From: Nocardiopsis coralli
GTDB lineage: Bacteria > Actinomycetota > Actinomycetes > Streptosporangiales > Streptosporangiaceae
Assembly (NCBI RefSeq): GCF_014892575.1
Contig: NZ_JADBGI010000012.1
Coordinates: 170,204-213,586, forward strand
Length of the DNA stretch: 43,383 nucleotides
Direction: 5' to 3'
Shown: positions 9,494 through 17,590 of the stretch, piece after piece
Position numbering within the stretch: the first letter of the stretch is position 1
Layout of the letters: every line of letters begins with the position of its first letter
The notes under the pieces: model-generated
The model's input: only the letters and a program-made list of their open reading frames with translations
Databases searched by the model: none
What the model was told of the DNA's origin: nothing
Position numbers and translations under genes: made by a program

Positions 9494-11638
9494 TCACCCC
9501 TTGTCGAGGTACTCCGCGCGCTCCTCCGGCAGCAGGGTGTCCAGGGCCTCGGCGAGCGGCGCGTAGGTCAGATCCGGGTCCTCCTCGATCTGGCGGGACG
9601 CCTCCTCCCGCGCCTCCCCGATGAGCTCCTCGTCGCGCAGCAGGGTCAGCATGCGCAGGCTCGAACGCGCACCGGACTGGGTGTCCCCGAGCACGTCGCC
9701 CTCCCGCCGCATCTCCAGGTCCACCCGGGAGAGCTCGAACCCGTCGGTGGTCGAGGCCACCGCGTCGAGCCGTGTTCGGGCGGGTGTGCCCTCCGCGGCC
9801 TCGGTGACCAGCAGACACAGGCCGGGCAGGTCCCCGCGCCCCACACGTCCGCGCAGCTGGTGCAGCTGGGAGACCCCGAAGCGGTCGGCGTCCATGATCA
9901 CCATCGTCGTGGCGTTGGGCACGTCCACACCGACCTCGATGACCGTGGTGGAGACCAGCACGTCGATGTCGCCCGCGGCGAAGGCCCGCATCGCCTCGTC
10001 CTTCTCCTCCGGGGCCATCCGACCGTGCAGGGGCGCCACCCGCAGGTCGGGCAGGAGCTCCTTCTGCAGGCGGGCGTGCAGGTCGAGCACCGAGGCCGAG
10101 GAGTCGTCGTCGTTGTCACCGATGCGCGGGCACACCACGAACGCCTGGCGCCCCTTGCCGACCTCCTCGCGCACCCGTTCCCAGGCGCGGGCGAGGAAGT
10201 GCGGTTTGTCCAGCGCCGGGACCACGTGGGTGGACGTCCCCGCCCGCCCGGACGGCAGCTGCGTGAGGGAGACCACGTCGAGGTCGCCGTAGACCGTCAT
10301 CGCGACGGTCCGCGGGATGGGTGTCGCGGTCATGACCAGCACGTGCGGGCGCCCCTCCGCGGCCTTCTCCCGCAGGGCGTCGCGCTGCTCGACCCCGAAC
10401 CGGTGCTGTTCGTCGACCACGACGAAGCCCAGGTCGGCGAAGGAGACGTGCTCCTGCAACAGCGCGTGTGTGCCCACGACGATCCCGGCCTGCCCGGACG
10501 CGGCCTCCAGCAACGCCTCGCGCCGGGCCGCGGCCCCCATCGAACCGGTGAGCAGACTCACCCTCGTGGCGTGCTCGGCGCCGTCGATCTGCCCGGCCCG
10601 CGCCAAGGACCCGAGCATCGCGGTGATGGAACGGTGGTGCTGCTGCGCCAGGACCTCCGTGGGCGCCAGCATCACGGCCTGCCCGCCGGAGTCCACGACC
10701 CGCAGCATCGCGCGCAACGCCACCAGCGTCTTGCCCGCGCCCACGTCGCCCTGCAACAGGCTGTGCATGGGGTGTGTGCCGGCGAGCCGCTCGGCCAGGC
10801 GCTCGCCCACCTGCGCCTGCCCGTCGGTGAGGGTGAACGGCAGCTGCGCGTCGAAGGCGGCCAGGATCCCTTCGTCGGAACCGGGGCGGGGCCGCGCGGG
10901 CAGCTCCTCGGCCTTGTGCCGCCGCATCGCCAGGGCCAGCTGCAGCACGAACGCCTCGTCCCACTTCAGGCGCCGCCGGGCACGGCCGATGTCCTTGTCG
11001 CTCTCCGGGCGGTGGATCCCGCGCAGCGCCTCGGCGATCCCCTCGAGCCGCCGCCGTTCGCGCACCTGCGGGGGCAGGGGATCGGGCAGTTCGTCCACCC
11101 GGGCCAGGACCATCTCCACGGCCACGGCGATGCGCGCGGAGTCCAGCCCCTTCACCGCCGGGTACACGGGGATGAGCTGGTCGGCGTAGGCGCGGGCCTC
11201 CTCCTCCGACAGCTCCTCGCCCTCCAGCAGCTGGTACTCGGGGTGATCGAGCTGGCGGCGGCCCCGGTAGGTGGAGACCCGGCCGGAGATCATCGCGAGC
11301 CGGCCGGGGACGAGTTTGCCCTGGTGGAACGAGCCGCGGTTGAAGAAGGTCAGGTGCAGGCGCCCGGTGCCGTCGGTCACGGTGACCTCGAGCATGTCCA
11401 TCCGGCGGCGTTTGCCCCGGGCGGGGATCGTGCGGCGGCGGGCGTCGAGCACCTCCGCCTGCACGGTCACGTCCTCGCCCTCCTGGAGCACGGCGAGGTC
11501 GGTGAGGTCTCCCCTGCGGTCGTACCTGCGGGGGTAATAACGCAGCAGGTCCCCGAGCGTGTGCAGGTCGAGTTTGTCCTTGAAGGTGCGCGCCGAGCCG
11601 CCGAGGGCCGTGCGCAGCGGTTCGTCCCAGGTGCTCAC
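9494..11638 (-). CDS. recG: ATP-dependent DNA helicase RecG
   Basis: Branch-migrating helicase that rescues stalled replication forks. The protein is 714 aa. An N-terminal wedge/OB domain comes first (FKDKLDLHTLGDLLRYYPRRY at the start). The helicase motifs follow: Walker A LLQGDVGAGKT, motif II VVVDEQHRFGVEQRD, motif III MTATPIPRT and motif VI QLRGRVGRGD. The GTG start at 11638 has only a weak GGGAA upstream. The gene diverges from rpmB across a 381-nt gap that lacks the DAK2-domain gene frequently found here. Confidence 0.97.
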   Translation of the reverse strand: MSTWDEPLRTALGGSARTFKDKLDLHTLGDLLRYYPRRYDRRGDLTDLAVLQEGEDVTVQAEVLDARRRTIPARGKRRRMDMLEVTVTDGTGRLHLTFFNRGSFHQGKLVPGRLAMISGRVSTYRGRRQLDHPEYQLLEGEELSEEEARAYADQLIPVYPAVKGLDSARIAVAVEMVLARVDELPDPLPPQVRERRRLEGIAEALRGIHRPESDKDIGRARRRLKWDEAFVLQLALAMRRHKAEELPARPRPGSDEGILAAFDAQLPFTLTDGQAQVGERLAERLAGTHPMHSLLQGDVGAGKTLVALRAMLRVVDSGGQAVMLAPTEVLAQQHHRSITAMLGSLARAGQIDGAEHATRVSLLTGSMGAAARREALLEAASGQAGIVVGTHALLQEHVSFADLGFVVVDEQHRFGVEQRDALREKAAEGRPHVLVMTATPIPRTVAMTVYGDLDVVSLTQLPSGRAGTSTHVVPALDKPHFLARAWERVREEVGKGRQAFVVCPRIGDNDDDSSASVLDLHARLQKELLPDLRVAPLHGRMAPEEKDEAMRAFAAGDIDVLVSTTVIEVGVDVPNATTMVIMDADRFGVSQLHQLRGRVGRGDLPGLCLLVTEAAEGTPARTRLDAVASTTDGFELSRVDLEMRREGDVLGDTQSGARSSLRMLTLLRDEELIGEAREEASRQIEEDPDLTYAPLAEALDTLLPEERAEYLDKG

Positions 11639-12019
11639 TGTGGTTCCCGTCCGGATTCGCTGATGACCGCCTGCTGACCGCTACGGTAGAGGTTCGGCGC
11701 CCGCCGTGGCGGTGCGAGACCCGCGTCGGCACCCAGCCCTTCGCAAGCGGGGTATACTCGACACCGTTCATCGCGTCCTCGCTGTGCCCGCACAGCTCGT
11801 GCGATGCTCCGGTGGGTGATGGAGCTCTCGCTCCCACCACGGCCCACCTGCACACGAAGAGGTTCGGTCTGCGGCCCGATTCCGCGTCCGACCATGCTTT
11901 TCGTGTACTCTTCGACGGTTGGCGACCATGTCGCCGACCTGCCCTCGACCTCTCCCGGTCGGATCAGACCCTTCGCGTGCGGCGACGTGCGCGATCCCGA
12001 GCGCTTGAATGGAGTTACC
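11639..12019. other. Divergent recG/rpmB intergenic region without a gene
   Basis: This stretch holds the promoters of recG and rpmB. A TATACT hexamer at 11753-11758 on the plus strand is a possible -10, but no good -35 is spaced to it. Frames on both strands are short or are extensions of neighbouring frames, and nothing resembling DAK2/FakA could be read. Confidence 0.6.
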
Positions 12020-12205
12020 GTGGCTTCCGTTTGCGACGTCTGCGGCAAGGGACCAGGGTTCGGTAACAGTGTTTCCCACTCGCACCGTCGCACCCGCCGC
12101 CGCTGGAACCCCAACATCCAGACCGTCCGCACCCGTGTCGGTGGCACGCCCCAGCGCGTGAACGCCTGCACCTCGTGCATCAAGGCCGGCAAGGTCACCC
12201 GCTAG
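12020..12205 (+). CDS. rpmB: 50S ribosomal protein L28
   Basis: A 61-aa ribosomal protein, [20 protein letters not shown] at the N-terminus, followed by the basic [13 protein letters not shown] segment. Both CxxC pairs (CDVC and CTSC) are present, so it is the zinc-binding form. The GTG start at 12020 has GGAG 5 nt upstream. It is the only plus-strand gene in the first 14 kb and is followed by a hairpin at 12229-12260. Confidence 0.97.
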   Translation: MASVCDVCGKGPGFGNSVSHSHRRTRRRWNPNIQTVRTRVGGTPQRVNACTSCIKAGKVTR

Positions 12206-12228
12206 GGTTCCGGCCGCAGGATCATCTC

Positions 12229-12260
12229 GAAGCGCCCTCCGACACCGTCGGGGGGCCTTC
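12229..12260. terminator. Hairpin between rpmB and the convergent membrane protein gene
   Basis: GAAG and CTTC arms enclose a GC-rich stem (CCTCCGAC, loop ACC, GTCGGGGG), followed by GTCGTTT on the plus strand. It lies 23 nt after the rpmB stop and 58 nt from the convergent gene's stop, so it may serve both. Confidence 0.7.
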
Positions 12261-12318
12261 GTCGTTTCCGGGGGTCTTCTGCCGGTGGGCCTCCGGGGGC
12301 GCAGCGCCCCTCAGCCCC

Positions 12319-12981
12319 TCAGAGGTCGCAGACGTGGCCGTTGAGGGAGCACCGGGCCGGCGGGTCCTCGGCGTCGCCGATGGCATCGAAGGAGACGGTG
12401 ACCGAGTCCCCCGGGTCGAGGCCGTCCTCGCCCCCGGGCTGCCGGGCCAGGACACCGTCGTCCAGGGGTTCCCAGTCGGCGTCGTGCACCTCGGTGACCT
12501 CCGCGTGGTCGAAGGCCAGCGCCAGCTCCCACGCGTCCAGGTGGCTCTCGGAGGTGTTCGTGAGCGTCACGTGCCCGGTGAACCCCGCGTCGGTTCGGTC
12601 CACGACGCGATAGGCGACCGTCGTGGGTTCGGTTCCGGCCTGCGTCTCGGGGCCGTCGGTGCTGCCGGAGCCCTCCTGGCCGGCCGATCCGCGGTCGGGC
12701 GAGGGTTCGGGGTCGAGGTCCTCCACGGCTCCCGGGTTCTCGGGAACGCCGGGGTTGCCGCCGAACTGCAGGTAGATCTGGGTCGTGCTGTAACCGAAGA
12801 GCAGCAGCCCCAGGATCACGCCGGAGACGACCAGGACGTTGAGCAGGCGCGGCGGTTCCACACGCTTGGGCACGGTGCTGCCCAGGAACCCGCTGAAGCG
12901 CCGCAGGGCACCGGCCTCCTCGGGTTCGCTGCGGTGCGCGCCGCGACGCGTCGTCGCACGCCGCTTACCCATGCCGCTCAA
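12319..12981 (-). CDS. Membrane-anchored protein with a CBM2-like extracytoplasmic domain
   Basis: A 220-aa protein. A basic cytoplasmic N-terminus (about 45 residues) precedes one membrane helix (LLNVLVVSGVILGLLLFGY) and an acidic, disordered linker. The last ~100 residues resemble a family 2 carbohydrate-binding beta-sandwich: GFTGHVTLTNT, then LDAWELALAFDH, LDPGDSVTVSF, and SLNGHVC, with a cysteine near the end as in CBM2. The surface tryptophans used by CBM2 for cellulose are mostly replaced, so sugar binding is doubtful. A TTG start at 12981 is favoured by GAGAGG 8 nt upstream; an ATG at 12972 is the alternative. I do not know its function. Confidence 0.8.
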   Translation of the reverse strand: MSGMGKRRATTRRGAHRSEPEEAGALRRFSGFLGSTVPKRVEPPRLLNVLVVSGVILGLLLFGYSTTQIYLQFGGNPGVPENPGAVEDLDPEPSPDRGSAGQEGSGSTDGPETQAGTEPTTVAYRVVDRTDAGFTGHVTLTNTSESHLDAWELALAFDHAEVTEVHDADWEPLDDGVLARQPGGEDGLDPGDSVTVSFDAIGDAEDPPARCSLNGHVCDL

Positions 12982-13094
12982 AGAACCGCCCTCTCGACGC
13001 TGCCCCGTTGCCCGGTCGCAGACCTTTCCTCACATCACACGAGCCGCGCGGAAAACCCTAGCGCGAGAGCCAAACAGGACAAATCCGAGTGCGC

Positions 13095-14090
13095 TCACCC
13101 CGGGCCGAAATGGTCCCATCCCCCGCCCGGAGCTGGGGAACCGTCGACCGTGACACCGAAGTCCGTGCCCGACCCGGCCTTTTCGGACGCCTGTCGGACG
13201 CGGCCCACGGGACGCCAGTGCGCGGGGAGCTCGGCGTCGGGAGGGAAGGCCGCGGCGAGCGCGTGGTCCTCCCCACCGGCCAACATGAGACCACGGGCGG
13301 TCTCCGGCGCCCGCTCCGGGGCGGTGCCGAGGATGCGGACCGCTTCGAGGAGCTCGGGGTCGGGTTCGAGGGACATCGAGTCCAGATCGATATGCACCCC
13401 GCTCGCCCGGGCGACGTGGCCGAGGTCCTGCACGAGGCCGTCGCTGATGTCGAGCATCGCGGTGGCGCCCAGGCGCGCGGCCTCGGCCCCTGCGGCGTAG
13501 GGAGGGCTCGGCCTGCGGTGCTCGGACAGGCACAGCGCGGGCCCGTCGACGCCGCCTTCCAGCAGGGCGAGGCCGGCCGCCGAGAGCCCCAGGGGCCCGG
13601 TGCAGGCGATCACGTCACCCGGCCGGGCGCCGCTGCGCAGCACGGGGTCGGCCCCGCCGAGGTCGCCCAGTGCGGTGACGGCGATGGTGAGGGTGTCGGA
13701 TCCCACCATGTCGCCGCCCACGACCGTTCCGCCGGCGACGGCGCACTCGTCGCGCACGCCCGCGGTGAAGTCCTCCGCCCACTGCACGGGGAGGTCGGAA
13801 GGCGCGGCGAACCCGATGAGCAGGGTGGTGGGGCGCGCGCCCATGGCCGCGATGTCGGCGAAGTTCTGGGCCACCGCACGGTGCCCCACGTCGCGCGCGC
13901 TGGACCACTCGCGGCGGAAGTGTCGCCCTTCGACGAGCACGTCGGTGGTGGCCACCGTCCGCCCGTCGGGGGCGGCGACGATCGCCGCGTCGTCGCCGGG
14001 GCCGAGGATTACGTCGTCCGTGGTGGGGAATTGGGCTGTCACGCGTGTGATCAGAGTGAACTCGCCCAGACCCCCGATGGTGTTCCGCAC
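13095..14090 (-). CDS. thiL: Thiamine-monophosphate kinase
   Basis: Phosphorylates thiamine monophosphate to thiamine diphosphate, the last step of cofactor synthesis. About 331 aa from the GTG at 14090 (VRNTIGGLGEF). The PurM/ThiL-fold motifs are clear: GPGDDAA and TTDVLVEGRHF near the N-terminus, VGGDMVGS in the middle, MLDISDGLVQDLGH, and the C-terminal AGGEDHALAAAFP. No Shine-Dalgarno sequence precedes the start; instead TACCCT ends 7 nt before the GTG, which suggests a leaderless transcript. It diverges from the RAM-domain gene at 14243. Confidence 0.95.
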   Translation of the reverse strand: MRNTIGGLGEFTLITRVTAQFPTTDDVILGPGDDAAIVAAPDGRTVATTDVLVEGRHFRREWSSARDVGHRAVAQNFADIAAMGARPTTLLIGFAAPSDLPVQWAEDFTAGVRDECAVAGGTVVGGDMVGSDTLTIAVTALGDLGGADPVLRSGARPGDVIACTGPLGLSAAGLALLEGGVDGPALCLSEHRRPSPPYAAGAEAARLGATAMLDISDGLVQDLGHVARASGVHIDLDSMSLEPDPELLEAVRILGTAPERAPETARGLMLAGGEDHALAAAFPPDAELPAHWRPVGRVRQASEKAGSGTDFGVTVDGSPAPGGGWDHFGPG

Positions 14091-14242
14091 AGGGATCAGG
14101 GTACGGTGACGCTCCGGCGCGTGGTCCAGACCTCTGCAGGGGCTGTGTCCAGCGCCGTCACTTTTTTCGACACCTGCCGCGCCCCTCGCGGTCGGCCGGT
14201 GCCCCGCTCGTTCCACCGGCTCCGACCGAAGGAGAAGTACAC

Positions 14243-14476
14243 ATGGTGCAGGCCTACATCCTCATCCAGACCGAGGTCGGTCATGCCTCGGAGGTGGCGG
14301 GGCGGGTGCGCGACATCCCGGGTGTGGACGAGGCCCACGACGTCACCGGCCCCTACGACGTCATCGTCCAGGCCCGCGCGGACGACGTCGACGCCCTCGG
14401 TTCCCTGGTCGTGGCCCGTATTCAGCGCCTCGACGGGATCGCCCGTACCCTGACGTGTCCTATCGTCAATATCTGA
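14243..14476 (+). CDS. Stand-alone Lrp/AsnC ligand-binding (RAM) domain protein
   Basis: A 77-aa protein corresponding to the C-terminal effector-binding domain of Lrp/AsnC regulators without the DNA-binding HTH. It begins MVQAYILIQTEVG, and the motif VTGPYDVIVQARADD is typical. Such single-domain proteins oligomerise and may bind amino acids or modulate partner regulators; the ligand here is unknown. GAAGGAG about 9 nt before the ATG supports the start. The next gene starts 62 nt downstream on the same strand. Confidence 0.93.
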   Translation: MVQAYILIQTEVGHASEVAGRVRDIPGVDEAHDVTGPYDVIVQARADDVDALGSLVVARIQRLDGIARTLTCPIVNI

Positions 14477-14538
14477 ACGGGTCCCCCACGGGCCCAGAGA
14501 TTCCCCTTCCGGGTCCGACAGAGCGGGGTGGCAAGGCA

Positions 14539-15012
14539 GTGCGCAGACGAGGTTTCGGGACGGCCGCGGTGACGGCTCTCGGTGCGGTCCTGGTCGCGAC
14601 GGGCTGCGGGCCGCAGACCGTGCAGATGAGCCCCCCGGAGACCGACGGGACCACCACCGAGGTCTGCTCGGACCTCGTGGCAGAACTCCCCGACACCCTG
14701 ATGGAGGCCGAGCGCGCCGAGGTCCAGCCCGAGAGCGAGGCCATGGCCGCCTGGGGCGACCCCCCGATCAGCCTGCGCTGCGGTGTGCCCCGCCCCAACG
14801 ACCTCCAGCCGGACTCGCTCCTGGAGGAGGTCAACGGGGTCGCGTGGCTGCCCCAGCCCGAGGACGACCCGACGATGTTCACCGCGGTCGGGCACGAGGC
14901 CTACGTCGAGCTGCAGGTGCCCTCCGGTTACGGGGCCCCGGCGGAGGCGCTGACGACGGTGAGCGACCTGATCTCCGAGCACATCCCGCCGCTGCCCGAC
15001 GGCTCCCTCTGA
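14539..15012 (+). CDS. DUF3515 family lipoprotein
   Basis: A 157-aa predicted secreted lipoprotein. After a short basic start (MRRRGFG) a hydrophobic segment ends in ATGC, matching a lipobox with the lipidated Cys near residue 24. The mature part contains two further cysteines (VCSDLV and LRCGVPRP), probably disulfide-bonded, in the pattern of DUF3515. The family usually lies between ddl and thiL in actinobacteria; here it is beside thiL, but ddl is 10 kb away. The GTG at 14539 is preferred over an in-frame ATG 28 codons upstream because it places the signal peptide at the N-terminus. Its function is unknown. Confidence 0.88.
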   Translation: MRRRGFGTAAVTALGAVLVATGCGPQTVQMSPPETDGTTTEVCSDLVAELPDTLMEAERAEVQPESEAMAAWGDPPISLRCGVPRPNDLQPDSLLEEVNGVAWLPQPEDDPTMFTAVGHEAYVELQVPSGYGAPAEALTTVSDLISEHIPPLPDGSL

Positions 15013-15029
15013 GGCTCCCCGACACACGC

Positions 15030-15066
15030 AAGGGGTCGGCGGCCGTGTATCGGCCACCGACCCCTT
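15030..15066. terminator. Bidirectional terminator between DUF3515 and DUF3105 genes
   Basis: A perfect 10-bp repeat (AAGGGGTCGG and its complement) encloses an inner GGCC/GGCC stem, and outer ACACG/CGTGT arms extend it. It lies 17 nt after the DUF3515 stop and 46 nt from the convergent DUF3105 stop. Confidence 0.85.
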
Positions 15067-15112
15067 CTCGTGTTCTCCCAGGTGGAGGGTTCCGCCGTGT
15101 GCGGGGCGGCGG

Positions 15113-15844
15113 TTACTCGTTCTCCTCCTCGGAGCCCTCACCCTCGTCGCCGGCGTCCTCGTCACCTTCGGCACCGTCCTCGGCGCCCTGCTCTGCGCCG
15201 CCCTCGAGCTGCTCCTCGATCTGCGGGGCGGTCTCGGAGATCTGGCCGGAGCACGCGGCACCCGGCTCCGGGACGTCCTGGCCGCGCTCGTACATCTGGA
15301 CGTAACGCTGCAGGTCCTCGTCGTCGGCGTTCTCCGCGGTGATCTGGCGGGCCCAGCTGGTGGCCACGATCGGGGCCTCCATCTCCTCGGCCGCGGGGGT
15401 GACCAGCAGGTAGTCGCCGTCGTTGTACATGTCGTTGAGCGCCTGGACCTCGTCCTCGGGGAGCTCCGGGTCGTAGTTGATCCAGACCGCGCCGTGCTCC
15501 ATGGAGTGCACGGCCAGCTCCGTGGTCACCGGCTCGGGGTAGACGCCGCAGTTCTGCCAACTCTCCCAGTGGTCCCCGCCCGCGGGTGGATACTGGTCGT
15601 AGTCGACCCGTTCACCCATCTGGACGTGGTTGTTGGTGACACCCTCGAACTCCTGCACGCCCGAGATGTTGCGGCTCCGGACCTCCATGACGACGGCGAA
15701 GACCAGAAGACCCACCACCAGGACGGCCGCTGTGGTGATACCGGCGATCTTCCACATGCGCTTGCGGCGTTCTTCCTTGATGCGCTGGGCCTTCAGCTCC
15801 GCGGCCCGGCGCCGTCTCTCCTCGGCCGACTTCTTCTTGGCCAC
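15113..15844 (-). CDS. DUF3105 membrane-anchored protein
   Basis: A 243-aa protein of the DUF3105 family. A highly basic N-terminus is followed by one membrane helix (IAGITTAAVLVVGLLVFAVV, residues about 33-52), with the conserved domain outside the membrane. The family core is recognisable: PPAGGDHWESWQNCGVY, HSMEHGAVWINYDP, and a late Cys (GAACSGQ) that could pair with the first. The C-terminus is an acidic tail. The GTG at 15844 has AGGAG at 5 nt. It diverges from a DUF305 gene, a pairing I recall in other actinobacteria. His/Met/Cys content of such pairs has led to suggestions of metal handling, which remains inference here. Confidence 0.9.
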   Translation of the reverse strand: MAKKKSAEERRRRAAELKAQRIKEERRKRMWKIAGITTAAVLVVGLLVFAVVMEVRSRNISGVQEFEGVTNNHVQMGERVDYDQYPPAGGDHWESWQNCGVYPEPVTTELAVHSMEHGAVWINYDPELPEDEVQALNDMYNDGDYLLVTPAAEEMEAPIVATSWARQITAENADDEDLQRYVQMYERGQDVPEPGAACSGQISETAPQIEEQLEGGAEQGAEDGAEGDEDAGDEGEGSEEENE

Positions 15845-15855
15845 TGGGTCTCCTG

Positions 15856-15888
15856 GGATAGGGGTGGACAACGGGTACTTACCTATCC
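15856..15888. promoter_or_regulatory. Inverted repeat in the DUF3105/DUF305 divergent promoter
   Basis: GGATAGG (15856-15862) and CCTATCC (15882-15888) form a perfect 7-bp repeat with a 19-nt centre, in an 89-nt gap between divergent genes. Each arm overlaps a possible -10 (TATCCT on plus, TATCCC on minus), so it may simply reflect back-to-back promoters or be an operator. Confidence 0.4.
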
Positions 15889-15933
15889 TCTACCTTGTCA
15901 CCACCGTTGGGCGATACGACCAGGATGTAACCG

Positions 15934-16680
15934 ATGGAACACAACGACCCACGCGCGGACGGCTCCGCCGACAGCGACGGGACCGGGGAGACCGCGGAGG
16001 ACCCCCTGGAGGACACGAACCCGGAGGAGGGAGCGGGGCCTGAGGATGCTGCACCCAAGGGCTCGTGGCGCTCCACACCGACGTGGATGGCGGTGACCCT
16101 CGTGGTGCTCGCGCTCGTCGCCGGCTACCTCGCGGGGCGCCCCTCGCACCCGCTGGACACCAGTGCGGACGCCGGTTTCCTTCGGGACATGAGCGCCCAT
16201 CACGCCCAGGCCGTGGACATGTCGATGGTCATCCTGGACAAGACGGACGATCCCCAACTGCACACCGTCGCCACCGACATGGCCCGCACGCAGCAGGCGC
16301 AGATCGGCATCATGCAGGGCTGGCTCATGGAGTGGGAGCTGCCCTCCCGCGGGCCGGAGGAGCCCATGGCGTGGATGGCGGGAACGGACCACGACCACGG
16401 CGGCGGTGAGGGCGAGGCGCCCGAGCGCATGCCCGGCCTGGCCACGGACGAGCAGCTCGTGGACCTGGACGAGGCCGAGGGCGAGGAGGCCGAGATCATC
16501 TTCCTCGAGCTGATGATCGACCACCACCAGGGCGGCATCGACATGGCCGAGGCGGAGGCGGAGCTCGGCAGCGAGGACATGGTCGTGGACTTCGCGCAGG
16601 GCATGGTCGACGCCCAGCAGTCCGAGATCGACCTGATGGAGCGGATGCTCGGGGACCGCGGGGTGGACCCGGAGGACTGA
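15934..16680 (+). CDS. DUF305 membrane-anchored protein
   Basis: A 248-aa protein with a long acidic cytoplasmic N-terminus, one membrane helix (WMAVTLVVLALVAGYLAG, about residues 51-68) and an extracytoplasmic DUF305 domain. The domain has the two diagnostic His-rich helices: FLRDMSAHHAQAVDMS and FLELMIDHHQGGIDMAE, each with an HH pair plus Met. Between them sits a His/Gly stretch (DHDHGGG). DUF305 is a four-helix ferritin-like fold often associated with copper, but the function is unproven. AGGATG about 8 nt upstream supports the ATG. Confidence 0.92.
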   Translation: MEHNDPRADGSADSDGTGETAEDPLEDTNPEEGAGPEDAAPKGSWRSTPTWMAVTLVVLALVAGYLAGRPSHPLDTSADAGFLRDMSAHHAQAVDMSMVILDKTDDPQLHTVATDMARTQQAQIGIMQGWLMEWELPSRGPEEPMAWMAGTDHDHGGGEGEAPERMPGLATDEQLVDLDEAEGEEAEIIFLELMIDHHQGGIDMAEAEAELGSEDMVVDFAQGMVDAQQSEIDLMERMLGDRGVDPED

Positions 16681-16701
16681 CCGCCCAGAACCGTTCGTGC
16701 T

Positions 16702-16738
16702 GGGGCGCTGCGCAGCTTCCGTGGCCGCGCGGCGCCCC
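16702..16738. terminator. Hairpin between DUF305 and the His-rich membrane protein gene
   Basis: GGGGCGC (16702-16708) pairs with GCGCCCC (16732-16738); the loop is itself GC-rich. It sits between convergent genes, 22 nt after one stop and 14 nt from the other. Confidence 0.6.
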
Positions 16739-16751
16739 TCGTACGTCCGGA

Positions 16752-17303
16752 TCATCCTGGGGGACGGGGGTCCCCTCCCCCTGGACGGCTGTACCCCGGG
16801 TAGTGGCCCCAGGAGGTCGGGCGGAGCATCAACCCGGCGACGGTGGCGCTGTGGACGAGGTACAGGATCGAGAACAGGCCCCCGAGCCCGGCCAGGACGC
16901 TGCCCTCCGCGACGGCGATCCACCCCAGAGCGCACGTGGCGGCAAGAGCGAGGACCCCCGGGAACACCTGCAGATGGAGGGCGAACCGGGGCACGGACCA
17001 GAGGCGCCGGTGCAGCACACGGGCGGCCAGCAGGGTCAGCGCACCGTGGACCAGGACCACCGGGCCGAGCACGGGGACAGGGAAGTAGGCCTCGGAACCG
17101 TTTCCCAGCACGGCGAGGACGACGGTGGAGACCGCACCGAGGACGAGGCCGACACTGCCGCCGAGGTACATGACGGACCGGGCCCGGAGGAGCGCAGCGG
17201 GCAGGGTTTCACGGACCGGCCCGTCCACGCCCCGGAACCCCGGACCGGGGACCGCGGTGCCTGCCTCGTGTCCGTGCCCGTGGCCGGGGCCTCCTGTCTC
17301 CAT
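16752..17303 (-). CDS. Four-helix membrane protein with a His-rich N-terminus
   Basis: A 183-aa integral membrane protein. The N-terminus METGGPGHGHGHEAG is rich in His and may bind metal. Four hydrophobic segments follow: VMYLGGSVGLVLGAVSTVVL, VPVLGPVVLVHGALTLLA, LQVFPGVLALAATCALGWI, and VLAGLGGLFSILYLVHSATV. The tail is Pro/Gly-rich. I do not recognise the family. The ATG at 17303 has GGAGAAGG upstream; the frame is open further up without family-like sequence. Its position between DUF305 and cydA, on the opposite strand to both, suggests independent transcription. Confidence 0.7.
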   Translation of the reverse strand: METGGPGHGHGHEAGTAVPGPGFRGVDGPVRETLPAALLRARSVMYLGGSVGLVLGAVSTVVLAVLGNGSEAYFPVPVLGPVVLVHGALTLLAARVLHRRLWSVPRFALHLQVFPGVLALAATCALGWIAVAEGSVLAGLGGLFSILYLVHSATVAGLMLRPTSWGHYPGYSRPGGGDPRPPG

Positions 17304-17590
17304 CGAACCCGCCTTCTCCGCTCGGCCGTCCTCGTGCCCGGGGTTTTTACCACAGGGGTGCCGAGCGCCCTGCCCCGCTGTGTGCGCAAGGGCACAGGGG
17401 ACTGTTCCGCACGGCTCCGCACGCTCGGCCTCCGGAGGCGTTTTCCCTGGGCACAGCGGTTCGAGCACGGAAGCTACACCGCACCGGGGTGATCCACAAC
17501 GCTCGCGCACACCCGCCGAGAGCCCTCCGGAAGGCCCGCGGACCCCGCTCGAAGGGCCCGTTGACCGCCTCCCCCGAGCATTACGACACG

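Noticed and set aside
8858..11677. A 939-codon open frame antisense to rsmD and recG
   Set aside because: Both real genes on the other strand have complete motifs; this frame spans two genes and an intergenic gap and has no ribosome-binding site.
11639..11855. A remnant of a DAK2-domain gene upstream of recG
   Set aside because: The readable peptides in this gap show no DAK2 motif; the open frame is an out-of-frame extension of recG.
14091..14242. A TPP riboswitch upstream of thiL
   Set aside because: No conserved THI-box sequence could be found, and the thiL start seems leaderless.
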